Shown in pieces: positions 38,339 to 45,622 of a stretch of 46,295 nucleotides of DNA. Numbering within the stretch: position 1 is the first letter of the stretch; each line of letters starts with the position of its first letter. The notes under the pieces are model-generated. The model made no database searches and was not told the origin of the DNA. It saw only the letters and a list, made by a program, of their open reading frames with translations. The translations under genes were made by a program, and so were the position numbers. Origin of the DNA: a virus; IMG/VR virus record IMGVR_UViG_3300012985_000015, positions 1 through 46,295 of that record; one strand, 5' to 3'.

Positions 38339-38657
38339 TCCCGTTCAACATTAGCCAACACACAGAGTAAACAACGAGGATACACTGGACGTCGCCGGAC
38401 GACTCTGGCTCCAAACTGCATGGTATGCACAGACCCGTTAAGTCTGTCGTGGTTCGACCCCACACAAACTCTAAAGGTTGAAGGCTCAAGGCTGAAGGAA
38501 GCAAGGGTTAAGACGTTCAAGGTAGCAAGAGGTAAGGTAGGAAGGATAAACACGGCGTCGTAGTCGTGAAATCCGGGTTAAGAGCTGAGGTTCTAGTGCC
38601 TCATCGTTCTCTTCCGGCTTCCTGTTTGGGTGGCTAATCTTTCTTTCGAGGAAATGT
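38339..38657 (+). other. Non-coding region with tRNA-like element and purine-rich tract
   Basis: About 320 bases without a gene. It begins with GAGGATACACTG, repeated from 32306, then a tRNA-like fold (38408-38470), then a G/A-rich stretch (38470-38560) that includes repeated AAGG/GGTA words, and a TGAGG/CCTCA hairpin near 38586. A promoter was not convincingly seen. Purpose unknown. Confidence 0.5.
38408..38470 (+). ncRNA. tRNA-like element, possible degenerate tRNA-Asn
   Basis: TGCA-TGGTA-TGCA makes a D arm. CAGAC/GTCTG with loop CCGTTAA makes an anticodon arm reading GTT (Asn), but position 33 is C rather than T. A T arm GTGG/CCAC with TTCGACC follows. The acceptor stem cannot be formed and the variable region is only one base, so it is probably not an active tRNA. 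Confidence 0.4.
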
Positions 38658-38876
38658 ATGTATCTCAGACTGTTTCAGCTTTTGGGGGCACTGGCGTTGT
38701 TTGGTGTCCTCTTTTCGCAAGTGGTAATTCCCTTGTGGCATCGCAAGCCGACGTGGCCTATGTTTTCAAAGAAACGCTCCGCAATCGAAGATGAATTCAT
38801 CAACACCAACGAGCAAATTGAACTGAAAGCTCTTCAAGAACGTAACAACCAACTCAAGGACAAACTTCATGATTAA
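38658..38876 (+). CDS. Membrane-anchored coiled-coil protein (72 aa)
   Basis: 72 aa with GAGGAA 6 bases upstream. LFQLLGALALFGVLFSQVVI is a membrane segment, followed by a charged coiled coil (NTNEQIELKALQERNNQLKD). It overlaps the SPFH gene by 8 bases, which suggests cotranslation and perhaps a physical partnership. Confidence 0.7.
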   Translation: MYLRLFQLLGALALFGVLFSQVVIPLWHRKPTWPMFSKKRSAIEDEFINTNEQIELKALQERNNQLKDKLHD

Positions 38877-40017
38877 GACCATTGCTTCCGCTGTTGTTGT
38901 CGGCCTGATTGTTCTGTTTGGCTTGGTGGGCACCACCCATCAGGACGCACAGGAAATCCTCATTACGCAGTCGGCCTCCGGTGCACTCACGGTGTATACC
39001 ACGCCGGGCTGGCACTTCGCTCCCTTCTCCAAGACCACCTACTACGACCGGCGCTCTTCGTATGAGTTCCAGTCGCCCATTCGTTTCAATGATGGCGGTC
39101 AGGCTACGATGAAGGGCTCCATCCAGTTTGAGATTCCTACGGATGAGAAGACGCTCATCGACCTGCATTCTAAGTATGGCTCTCAGGATGCTCTGAAGAC
39201 GCAGCTTGTCCAGCGTGTTGTGGACAAGGCCGTGTTCATGTCCGGCCCGCTGATGTCCAGCCGAGAGTCGTATGCTGAGAAGAAGTCGATGCTCGTGAGC
39301 GATGTGGAAGATCAGATTGCGCGCGGCGTCTATCAGACGCGCCAGCATGAAGTGAAGACCGTCGATCCGATTACGGGCGCTGAAAAGACCGTGACGAATG
39401 TCGAGATTGTGACGGACGAGAAGGGCCTTCCGCGTCGACAGGAAGAGGCCGTCCTGACCCCGTTCGGCATCCGCACCTTCAACTTCACCATTGCTGAAAT
39501 CGACTACAGCAAGGACATTGAAGCGCAGATTGCCTCGCAGCAGAAGATTACGATGGATGTGCAGACGGCCATTGCTACGGCCAAGCAGGCCGAACAGCGA
39601 GCCCTCACCGCTGCGAAGGAAGGCGAAGCCAACGCAGCCAAGGCCCGCTGGGAACAGGAAGTGATTAAGGCCAAGGCTGTTACGGCTGCTCAACAGGAGC
39701 TTGAAGTGGCTAAGCTGGCCACGCAGAAGGCCGAGCAGGAAAAGCAGGCCATTATTTTGAAGGCCGAGGGTGAGTCGGAATACAAGCGCAAGATTATCAC
39801 GGCCGATGGTGCACTTCAGCAGAAGCTTGCGGCTTACATCGAAGTGAACAAGAACTACGCCAATGCCATTTCGGCCTACAAGGGCAATTGGGTGCCAACC
39901 ACCGTGTTTGGCGGTACGACGAATGCCGGCGGCGGCGCTCAGGACTTGCTCAATCTCCTGACCGCTAAGACGGCCAAGGAACTGTCTCTCGACACCACTG
40001 TCAGCTCGGGGAAGTGA
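38869..40017 (+). CDS. SPFH/band-7 domain membrane protein
   Basis: 382 aa. Residues 1-25 (TIASAVVVGLIVLFGLVG) form a membrane anchor. The SPFH core follows: ALTVYTTPGWHFAPF, then YEFQSPIRFNDGGQATMKG, then LVQRVVDKAVFM and AVLTPFGIRTFNFTIAEIDY. A long Ala/Glu/Gln coiled coil from about 240 to 320 (EQRALTAAKEGEANAAKARWE) is typical of prohibitin/stomatin/HflK-type proteins that build ring cages in membranes. The C-terminus is Gly-rich. A viral member is unusual; it may control host membrane proteases or superinfection. Confidence 0.85.
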   Translation: MIKTIASAVVVGLIVLFGLVGTTHQDAQEILITQSASGALTVYTTPGWHFAPFSKTTYYDRRSSYEFQSPIRFNDGGQATMKGSIQFEIPTDEKTLIDLHSKYGSQDALKTQLVQRVVDKAVFMSGPLMSSRESYAEKKSMLVSDVEDQIARGVYQTRQHEVKTVDPITGAEKTVTNVEIVTDEKGLPRRQEEAVLTPFGIRTFNFTIAEIDYSKDIEAQIASQQKITMDVQTAIATAKQAEQRALTAAKEGEANAAKARWEQEVIKAKAVTAAQQELEVAKLATQKAEQEKQAIILKAEGESEYKRKIITADGALQQKLAAYIEVNKNYANAISAYKGNWVPTTVFGGTTNAGGGAQDLLNLLTAKTAKELSLDTTVSSGK

Positions 40018-40018
40018 T

Positions 40019-40228
40019 ATGTTCCGCTCAAAGACGTTTGAAAGCATTACGGGCGACTTGGCACAGAAGGTTGAAGACCTGAAGACTCTTGCCGCTCAGA
40101 AACGTGATGACGCTAAACGACACGAAGCAAGCGCACAGGAATATGCCAACAAGGCAAAGAGTGCTACGGCCGACTCTGAACGGGCTGACAAGGTGGCCGC
40201 CAAGATTGACCAACTTCTGAGTGACTGA
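40019..40228 (+). CDS. Coiled-coil protein (69 aa)
   Basis: 69 aa, one base after the SPFH stop. Almost wholly helical (ITGDLAQKVEDLKTLAAQKR, then EYANKAKSATADSERADKVA). Likely a partner of the SPFH protein because of adjacency and coiled-coil pattern. Inference only. Confidence 0.6.
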   Translation: MFRSKTFESITGDLAQKVEDLKTLAAQKRDDAKRHEASAQEYANKAKSATADSERADKVAAKIDQLLSD

Positions 40229-40229
40229 T

Positions 40230-40316
40230 ATGACCTACCCTAATCCGAAATTCACCGCGCAAGACATCATCAACTTCCTTAACGAGCGCTATTACAAGGC
40301 GCATCCGAATGCGTAA
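40230..40316 (+). CDS. 28-aa peptide
   Basis: 28 aa (MTYPNPKFTAQDIINFLNER, then YYKAHPNA). It has GAGTGA upstream and sits two bases from the previous stop. Stop overlaps the next start. Coding status moderate. Confidence 0.45.
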   Translation: MTYPNPKFTAQDIINFLNERYYKAHPNA

Positions 40317-40530
40317 ACATTGGCTTGTTTTGTCCCACTCCGATTTTCTGAGTCCGCTGGGGCTGTCTCAAGCAACGGACTTGTTGACGTGCGAAGCAGA
40401 GGCAGATTCAGATGCTACTGACTGCATCAAGCAAGGAGAGGATTGGGCCTACGTGTACGAACTGAAGCGGGTGTATCTTCCGCATCCGAAGGAGCCCACA
40501 AAAGAGGCAGAAATAGTGTATGTGGACTAA
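40309..40530 (+). CDS. 73-aa hypothetical protein
   Basis: 73 aa beginning MRKHWLVLSHSDFLSPLGLS. Acidic centre (TCEAEADSDATDC) with Cys; the HPKE motif at residues about 59-62 encodes a CATCCGAAGGAG sequence that is not at a gene start here. Unknown. Confidence 0.6.
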   Translation: MRKHWLVLSHSDFLSPLGLSQATDLLTCEAEADSDATDCIKQGEDWAYVYELKRVYLPHPKEPTKEAEIVYVD

Positions 40531-40702
40531 GTTGGGAATGAGTGGTAGTCTTTGCGTGGCCGTATCGGCATTGGTGTTGTCAGGCTTTGCCCTAGCAGCT
40601 TCGTGGGATTTGTTCGGTGCCACCCTCGTTGGCTTGATGCTTATGGGGGTGGGTTTTGCAATGTATGCTTACAAACAGGAGAATTTCAATGACAGCAAGT
40701 AA
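40520..40702 (+). CDS. 60-aa membrane protein
   Basis: 60 aa, two membrane segments (GSLCVAVSALVLSGFALAA and LVGLMLMGVGFAMYAY). Overlaps its neighbours by about 11-14 bases. The stop lies 14 bases inside the next gene. Unknown. Confidence 0.6.
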   Translation: MWTKLGMSGSLCVAVSALVLSGFALAASWDLFGATLVGLMLMGVGFAMYAYKQENFNDSK

Positions 40703-40904
40703 GAAGGGCAGTGCGAAATTGCCGAGCCCGCGTGGGGAATTTCTGTGGGCTGTGCCCGGCTGGTGTGTTTCCGACGCCACGTTTCCTACCGCAGCGGCGG
40801 CAGTGGCGGATTTTGAATCTAATGGCGATCCGGACGCTGGTGACGTAAAGATTTGTCAGGTGGTTGAGACGTACGGCTACACCACTACCCTAACCAAGAA
40901 GTAA
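40689..40904 (+). CDS. 71-aa hypothetical protein
   Basis: 71 aa from the ATG at 40689 with AGGAG upstream. MTASKKGSAKLPSPRGEFLW, then beta-rich YGYTTTLTKK end and an acidic loop. Unknown. Confidence 0.55.
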   Translation: MTASKKGSAKLPSPRGEFLWAVPGWCVSDATFPTAAAAVADFESNGDPDAGDVKICQVVETYGYTTTLTKK

Positions 40905-40918
40905 GGAGAACACAGAGA

Positions 40919-41410
40919 GTGAAAGGCACTTACAAGGGCTTTGAAGGCCCAAAGAACGGCGGATTCTACACCGCCATCATTGAAGGACAGGGGCTCCCCA
41001 CGCGCTTCTTTGGGTGTGGGAAGAAGCCCCCCACCACGGCCAGTGGCACTACCGTTGAGTTTGAAGTGGTGGAGAAGGAGGTTGGAGACAAAACCTACTA
41101 CTCTATCAAGGGAGCATTGAAGGAATTGGGGGCGGCTGCGCCTGCGGAAAGTGCTACTAGTTCTGGCGGCAATTACAGCAAGAACGCACCCAAGAGTGCA
41201 GAAGATCGTGTCTCGATTGAAAAGCAGGTGATTCTCAAGGCGGCTGTAGAGTTTGTCGTAGGCACTCAGGGGTCTAATGCAGACCCCAAGGAAGTGGTGA
41301 AGGCGTTCAATGCTTTCCTCCCGCTCCTTCAACCGTCCCCAGCAAAGCCCAAGCCAAAGCCTGTCGAGGAACAGAGCCAAGACCCTGACGATCAAGATCC
41401 GCCTTATTGA
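40919..41410 (+). CDS. Probable single-strand DNA-binding protein
   Basis: 163 aa, GTG start with AAGGAG upstream. Residues 1-75 read as an OB-like barrel (GFYTAIIEGQGLPTRFFGCG, then VEFEVVEKEVGDKTYYSI). A Ser/Thr/Lys linker and a helix (QVILKAAVEFVVGTQG) follow, and the C-terminus is an acidic tail ending DDQDPPY with a terminal aromatic, as in T7 gp2.5-type SSBs where that tail contacts polymerase and helicase. It lacks a clear database-like signature, so this is an inference. Confidence 0.55.
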   Translation: MKGTYKGFEGPKNGGFYTAIIEGQGLPTRFFGCGKKPPTTASGTTVEFEVVEKEVGDKTYYSIKGALKELGAAAPAESATSSGGNYSKNAPKSAEDRVSIEKQVILKAAVEFVVGTQGSNADPKEVVKAFNAFLPLLQPSPAKPKPKPVEEQSQDPDDQDPPY

Positions 41411-41421
41411 TGAGGTAACGC

Positions 41422-41595
41422 ATGCGTATTGACGACATTGAACGACTTGCAAAGGTACACGCCTCACTCATCGCTGACAGCGCCGAGTTTCGTACTAGCA
41501 ACGGCGATCCAAATTACAGTTTCAACGACACCAACAAGGCGATCAGCGCAGTTGCAAAGGCAATTGCAGACGCAGTAAGCAACAATCCGCAGTAG
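41422..41595 (+). CDS. 57-aa hypothetical protein
   Basis: 57 aa, MRIDDIERLAKVHASLIADS, then a helical end (ISAVAKAIADAVSNN). Polar with a helix-loop-helix pattern. GAGG lies upstream. Unknown. Confidence 0.6.
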   Translation: MRIDDIERLAKVHASLIADSAEFRTSNGDPNYSFNDTNKAISAVAKAIADAVSNNPQ

Positions 41596-41596
41596 T

Positions 41597-41779
41597 ATGG
41601 GCCGACTAACATATATAGAGGCGCTAGAGGCATATCAGAAATACCTAGGCCGTTTTCTGTCTCCACAAGAACTGGCAGAAAAAGAACGCGACTCGCACTT
41701 TGCATTCTGGCTCACTAGTGCAGATAGACCGTGGAATCAGAACTCAACACAACACAATCAAAAGGAACCAAACCAATGA
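41597..41779 (+). CDS. 60-aa hypothetical protein
   Basis: 60 aa, beginning one base after the previous stop: MGRLTYIEALEAYQKYLGRF, then FAFWLTSADRPWNQ. Stop overlaps the next ATG. Unknown. Confidence 0.55.
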   Translation: MGRLTYIEALEAYQKYLGRFLSPQELAEKERDSHFAFWLTSADRPWNQNSTQHNQKEPNQ

Positions 41780-41955
41780 GCAACACGAACAACAAGCCCC
41801 GCAAGAACGGCACCTATGCAGTGGCCTATTCCCGTCGTAAGAGTCGAGAGGTGAATCAGGGAACGGCCACCTACACTCGCGGTCGAGGCTGGAGCAATGT
41901 CCGAGGCCCGTATGGCCGAGCTGTCACCAATCCCACTATCTACGCTTGGGAATAA
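41776..41955 (+). CDS. 59-aa basic hypothetical protein
   Basis: 59 aa, ATGA-coupled, with AAAGGAACC upstream. Arg/Lys/Gly-rich: KPRKNGTYAVAYSRRKSREV, then TRGRGWSNVRGPYG. Likely nucleic-acid-binding; unproven. Confidence 0.55.
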   Translation: MSNTNNKPRKNGTYAVAYSRRKSREVNQGTATYTRGRGWSNVRGPYGRAVTNPTIYAWE

Positions 41956-41959
41956 TCCA

Positions 41960-42073
41960 ATGTTCACGGCCGTATGTTTTGTAGTGGCCGTATACGTAGC
42001 CTACCGGGGAGGTTTCTCGGTGGGCTATGTTTTTGGATATGACGATGGAATCAATGACGGGAGGAAACGATGA
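41960..42073 (+). CDS. 37-aa membrane peptide
   Basis: 37 aa, FTAVCFVVAVYVAYRGGFSV forms a membrane segment, then GYDDGINDGRKR. Coupled to the ligase start (ATGA). Unknown. Confidence 0.5.
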   Translation: MFTAVCFVVAVYVAYRGGFSVGYVFGYDDGINDGRKR

Positions 42074-42609
42074 AAGAATTTGAGGCATTCAAGAAGATTC
42101 CTCGCCTAAGCCGAGAAATTGTCATTACCGAGAAGATTGATGGTACCAATGCGTCCATCTATATCGGAGAGGATGGCGAATTTCTTGTTGGCTCGCGTAC
42201 GCGATGGATTACGCCAGAAAATGACAACTACGGCTTTGCTAATTGGGCCTACGCAAATGAAGAGGAATTGCGTAAGCTTGGGACGGGGCATCACTTTGGT
42301 GAATGGTGGGGGCAGGGCATTCAACGCAACTATTCCCGTGTGGGAAAGATTTTCAGCTTGTTCAACACTACACGCTGGAAGGACGCTGCTGACCTCCCGC
42401 CTTGCTGCTCTGTCGTACCCGAGCTATATCGTGGCGATTTTGACACCAACGCCATCCGCGGCGTGTTGAAAGAGCTTGAGCGAGACGGCTCCAAGGCAGC
42501 GCCGGGCTTCATGAAGCCAGAAGGCATCATCATTTTCCACACAGCGGGCAATCTGATGTTCAAAAAGACTCTGGAGAAAGACCACGAACCGAAAGGACAG
42601 CAGGCATGA
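42070..42609 (+). CDS. RNA-ligase-like nucleotidyltransferase
   Basis: 179 aa, with GGAGG upstream. ITEKIDGTNASIYIG gives the KxDG nucleotidyl-lysine motif (Lys about 22). EFLVGSRTRWI is motif Ia-like, LGTGHHFGEWWGQGI carries a motif III/IIIa-like segment, PEGIIIFH is motif IV and NLMFKKTLEKD motif V. The protein is short, consisting only of the nucleotidyltransferase domain, close to Rnl2-type RNA ligases. It may repair cleaved tRNA or nicked nucleic acid. A DNA ligase role is possible but less likely because the OB domain is absent. Confidence 0.78.
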   Translation: MKEFEAFKKIPRLSREIVITEKIDGTNASIYIGEDGEFLVGSRTRWITPENDNYGFANWAYANEEELRKLGTGHHFGEWWGQGIQRNYSRVGKIFSLFNTTRWKDAADLPPCCSVVPELYRGDFDTNAIRGVLKELERDGSKAAPGFMKPEGIIIFHTAGNLMFKKTLEKDHEPKGQQA

Positions 42610-42930
42610 GCAACGCGAAGCCGTATAATCACAAATCCACCACTCACGAAGAACTCTACTTCCACATCCGAGAACCCCACACGGATAAGAAGGGCAAGAA
42701 ATACAAGGCAGCTACAGTGTTTGCCCGTAAGTATCCGTCAGACGATATTGGTCCCGCTGGATGGATCACTACCGTTGTCCGCTGTTCGGATACAGATAAC
42801 TTTTGCCGCGGCCACTGACCGCAATCTGGCAAGGAAGCGATTCTTCCACGGAGAAGACCCTGATTACTTCAGGCAGTCGGAGACGAAGCCAACATATGAC
42901 GACGCTAAAAAGCTCTACATGAGCATCTAA
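42606..42930 (+). pseudogene. Hypothetical gene interrupted by a +1 frameshift
   Basis: An ATGA-coupled frame reads to a stop at 42816-42818 (ending VRCSDTDNFCRGH). The next frame (+1) carries TDRNLARKRFFHGEDPDYF to a stop at 42928. Removing one G near 42808-42812 joins them into one plausible protein of about 107 aa with CSDTDNFCRATDRNLARKRF. It could be a sequencing error, a broken gene or a recoded gene. The complete form resembles small phage DNA-metabolism proteins. Confidence 0.55.
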
Positions 42931-42941
42931 AGGAGAAAGGA

Positions 42942-44618
42942 TTGGAAGGAACGTTCAGGACTCATATTGCAGAGTCGATCTTTTACAACAAATACGCACA
43001 GGGCCGCAACGATACATGGAAGAACCTTGCCATCCGCCTCGTGGATGATGTCTGCGGGCGAATGGGAGGGGAGGCCCGCCAAACCCTTCTTTCAACGGAG
43101 GACATGAAAGACCTCACCAAATTCATCGTGGACATGAAGTTCATTCCGGGCGGTCGCTATCTCTACTATGCTGGCAGACCACTTCATGCTTGGAACAATT
43201 GTTACCTTTTGAAGGGAGAGGAGGACACAAGGGAAGAGTGGGGAAACATCCTAAAGCGAGCTAGTGACTGCTTGATGAGCGGCGGGGGCATCGGCGTAGA
43301 CTACTCGGTGTTTCGTCCTCGCGGAGCTGCCTTGAAGCGAACAGGCGGTCAAAGCAGCGGGCCTCTGCCGCTGATGAATTCGGTGAACGAAGTAGGTCGA
43401 AATGTTATGCAGGGCGGCTCCCGTCGCAGCGCGATCTACGCATCACTTAATTGGCAGCACGAAGACGCTTCTGCATTTCTTGGCATGAAGAATTGGGCTG
43501 AAATGCCCATTGGTAATGCTACGAAGGAAGATGGTACTCCGTACACCATTTGGGATGCAAAACAGGCCGATTTTAACTATCGTGCTCCTTTGGACATGAC
43601 CAACGTCAGTCTGAACTACGACGACGCTTGGCTTCACAACTCCCAACGGCATTCTGATGCAACATTCCTCAGAAACGTCCGGCAGGCGATGGAAACCGGG
43701 GAGCCGGGATTCAGTTTCAACTTCGGAGACAAACAATACGAAACTCTTCGTAACGCATGTACAGAGGTCACTAGCGAGGATGACAGTGATGTTTGTAACC
43801 TCGGCTCTATCAATCTCGGGAACATCGAGACGCCGGAGGAATTGAAGCGTGTTGTTGAACTGGCTGCGAAGTTTCTCGTTTGCGGTACTATTCGCGCCGA
43901 CCTACCTTACAAGAAGGTGTATGATGTTCGAGAAAAGAATCGTCGGCTCGGTCTTGGACTGATGGGCATCCATGAGTGGCTTCTGAAGCGGGGATCAAAG
44001 TACGAAGTGACTGAAGAGCTTCATAGGTGGCTTAGTGTTTATCGGGACGAATCTGTGAGGGCAGCAAACGAGCACTGTGACCGCTTCTTTCTGTCCCGTC
44101 CGAAAGCCTATAGGTCCATTGCTCCTACGGGCACAATTGGAATGCTGGCTTCCACGACGACAGGTATTGAACCGCTCTTCGCAGTCGCCTACAAGCGACG
44201 CTATCTGAAAGATGGCACGCGTTGGCACTACGAATATGTAGTGGATGCTACGGCCGATTTGCTCATCAAACAACTTGGCATCAACCCGTTGGACATTGAC
44301 AGCGCTTACAAGATGGCCTCGGATTTTGAACGTCGCATCAAGTTCCAAGCCGATGTACAAGACTACGTAGACATGGCCATTAGTTCTACGATCAATCTCC
44401 CTGCTTGGGGAACAAAGCTGAATAACGAAGACAAGGTGGAAGACTTCGCTAAAACGCTAAGCGCATATGCCCCGCGCCTTCGAGGTTTCACGGCTTACCC
44501 AGACGGATCACGCGGTGGCCAGCCACTTATCGAAGTGGACTATGACACAGCCGTAGCACATAAGGGTGTTGTATATGAAGAACACAGTAGTTGTGCCGGC
44601 GGCGTGTGTGGCATTTGA
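42942..44618 (+). CDS. nrdJ: Adenosylcobalamin-dependent (class II) ribonucleotide reductase
   Basis: 558 aa from a TTG with AGGAGAAAGG upstream. WNNCYLLKG holds the first redox Cys, SGGGIGVDYSVFRP is a substrate-loop signature, GGSRRSAIYASL follows, and the catalytic NACTEV motif (N-x-C-x-E) is at about residue 270, with DVCNLGSINLGNI supplying the second redox Cys. APTGTIGMLASTTTGIEP is conserved in these enzymes. The C-terminal CAGGVCGI has the Cys pair that accepts reducing equivalents. It makes deoxynucleotides. No separate small subunit or flavodoxin gene is near, as expected for class II. Confidence 0.9.
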   Translation: MEGTFRTHIAESIFYNKYAQGRNDTWKNLAIRLVDDVCGRMGGEARQTLLSTEDMKDLTKFIVDMKFIPGGRYLYYAGRPLHAWNNCYLLKGEEDTREEWGNILKRASDCLMSGGGIGVDYSVFRPRGAALKRTGGQSSGPLPLMNSVNEVGRNVMQGGSRRSAIYASLNWQHEDASAFLGMKNWAEMPIGNATKEDGTPYTIWDAKQADFNYRAPLDMTNVSLNYDDAWLHNSQRHSDATFLRNVRQAMETGEPGFSFNFGDKQYETLRNACTEVTSEDDSDVCNLGSINLGNIETPEELKRVVELAAKFLVCGTIRADLPYKKVYDVREKNRRLGLGLMGIHEWLLKRGSKYEVTEELHRWLSVYRDESVRAANEHCDRFFLSRPKAYRSIAPTGTIGMLASTTTGIEPLFAVAYKRRYLKDGTRWHYEYVVDATADLLIKQLGINPLDIDSAYKMASDFERRIKFQADVQDYVDMAISSTINLPAWGTKLNNEDKVEDFAKTLSAYAPRLRGFTAYPDGSRGGQPLIEVDYDTAVAHKGVVYEEHSSCAGGVCGI

Positions 44619-44627
44619 GGACGATAT

Positions 44628-45266
44628 ATGAGACTGTTTTTGGCTCTAGCGATGCTTACAGCAGACGACACCATTTATCAGAATGGGTTTGAGGCGGGGC
44701 TATGCCCTCTGACGATTGTAGCTCCTGACGGTCCTCGCAATCTCCTTACGCGTTCCAATGTGGGTTATGGGGCCTATCCGGGAGTAAATGGTACACGTCC
44801 TAACGTCCTCATCACCGAGTGGGACAATGTGTGGGGGTATAATGGTACGCAGCCCGGCCCTCCGTGGCCTTGGCCGGGTGTATCAGGCTCAGCCCCCATC
44901 TTCAAGAACTTCCGCAGGGACAGCTATGTGGCGCTCCACTTCCGCACGCCTGACAACCCCAATCCCTTCCTTGCCAGTGTGTTCGTCAATCCTACGGCCA
45001 ACCCCGGCCCCAACTTGACAATGGCCATCAGCTACGCATGTGGTGATTTCTACGCTGCGCTGCCGACGCCGGGGTGTCTAAAGGAGAACATCCCCTCTGC
45101 CGATGCTCCGATGGTGTATTGGCAATTCAGGGATACATCTCCGACAACAGCGTGCAATCTCATGCCCCACACTGACTATTGGGTGAACATCATGCAGACG
45201 GATATGCATTCTACGTTGGAATGTTCTAGCCCTACGGTGTGTCCTGCGGCAGCTTGGCGTCAATGA
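44628..45266 (+). CDS. Predicted exported protein
   Basis: 212 aa. MRLFLALAMLTADDTIYQNG starts with a short hydrophobic segment, then DDTIYQNGFEAG, a phrase close to tags found in exported proteins of gamma- and beta-proteobacteria. The protein is rich in Pro, Asn, Thr and Trp with six Cys residues (CPLTIV, YACGDF, GCLKEN, CNLMP, LECSS, TVCPA), as in disulfide-bonded secreted domains. It follows the reductase by 9 bases and overlaps the HNH gene. Phage tail tip or host envelope factor are possible. Confidence 0.6.
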   Translation: MRLFLALAMLTADDTIYQNGFEAGLCPLTIVAPDGPRNLLTRSNVGYGAYPGVNGTRPNVLITEWDNVWGYNGTQPGPPWPWPGVSGSAPIFKNFRRDSYVALHFRTPDNPNPFLASVFVNPTANPGPNLTMAISYACGDFYAALPTPGCLKENIPSADAPMVYWQFRDTSPTTACNLMPHTDYWVNIMQTDMHSTLECSSPTVCPAAAWRQ

Positions 45267-45622
45267 AGACATCAACAGGAAAAGCTAAGAAAGCGGATGA
45301 GTTGCGTTTTGCTGCGATGAAGGAAGCGGGGTGTCTGTGCTGCCTCCTGCACGGGCATCCCAACGTTCCGGGGGAGGTGCATCATCTGACATCAAGAGGG
45401 CGCAGAATTGGCCACCAAGCTACGCTCTTTCTTTGTCCGGGGCATCATAGAGGCGTAGACTTTCCTATGCCGTACAATGAATGGAAGAAGGCTGTAGGGC
45501 CGTCCTACGCACTGGACAGGAAGGAGTTTAGAGAAGACTTTGGGGAAGACGCGTTGCTGCTTGAAATCCAGAACGAATTGATTAGACCGATCTTGGCCGC
45601 TTGGGCTGGAGAATACACATGA
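45263..45622 (+). CDS. Ref-like HNH endonuclease
   Basis: 119 aa, ATGA-coupled. EVHHLTSRGRRIGHQATLFL and CPGHHRGVDF form the HNH catalytic and zinc region characteristic of P1 Ref-type enzymes, RecA-dependent nucleases. CLCCLLHGHPN supplies an extra Cys pair. The start is chosen by the overlap with the previous stop. It may process recombination intermediates; Ref activity needs RecA, which here would come from the host. Confidence 0.75.
   Translation: MKTSTGKAKKADELRFAAMKEAGCLCCLLHGHPNVPGEVHHLTSRGRRIGHQATLFLCPGHHRGVDFPMPYNEWKKAVGPSYALDRKEFREDFGEDALLLEIQNELIRPILAAWAGEYT

Noticed and set aside
38854-40047. 397-residue minus-strand frame opposite the SPFH gene
   Set aside because: It mirrors the SPFH gene; the plus-strand protein has a recognisable fold, ribosome site and operon context.
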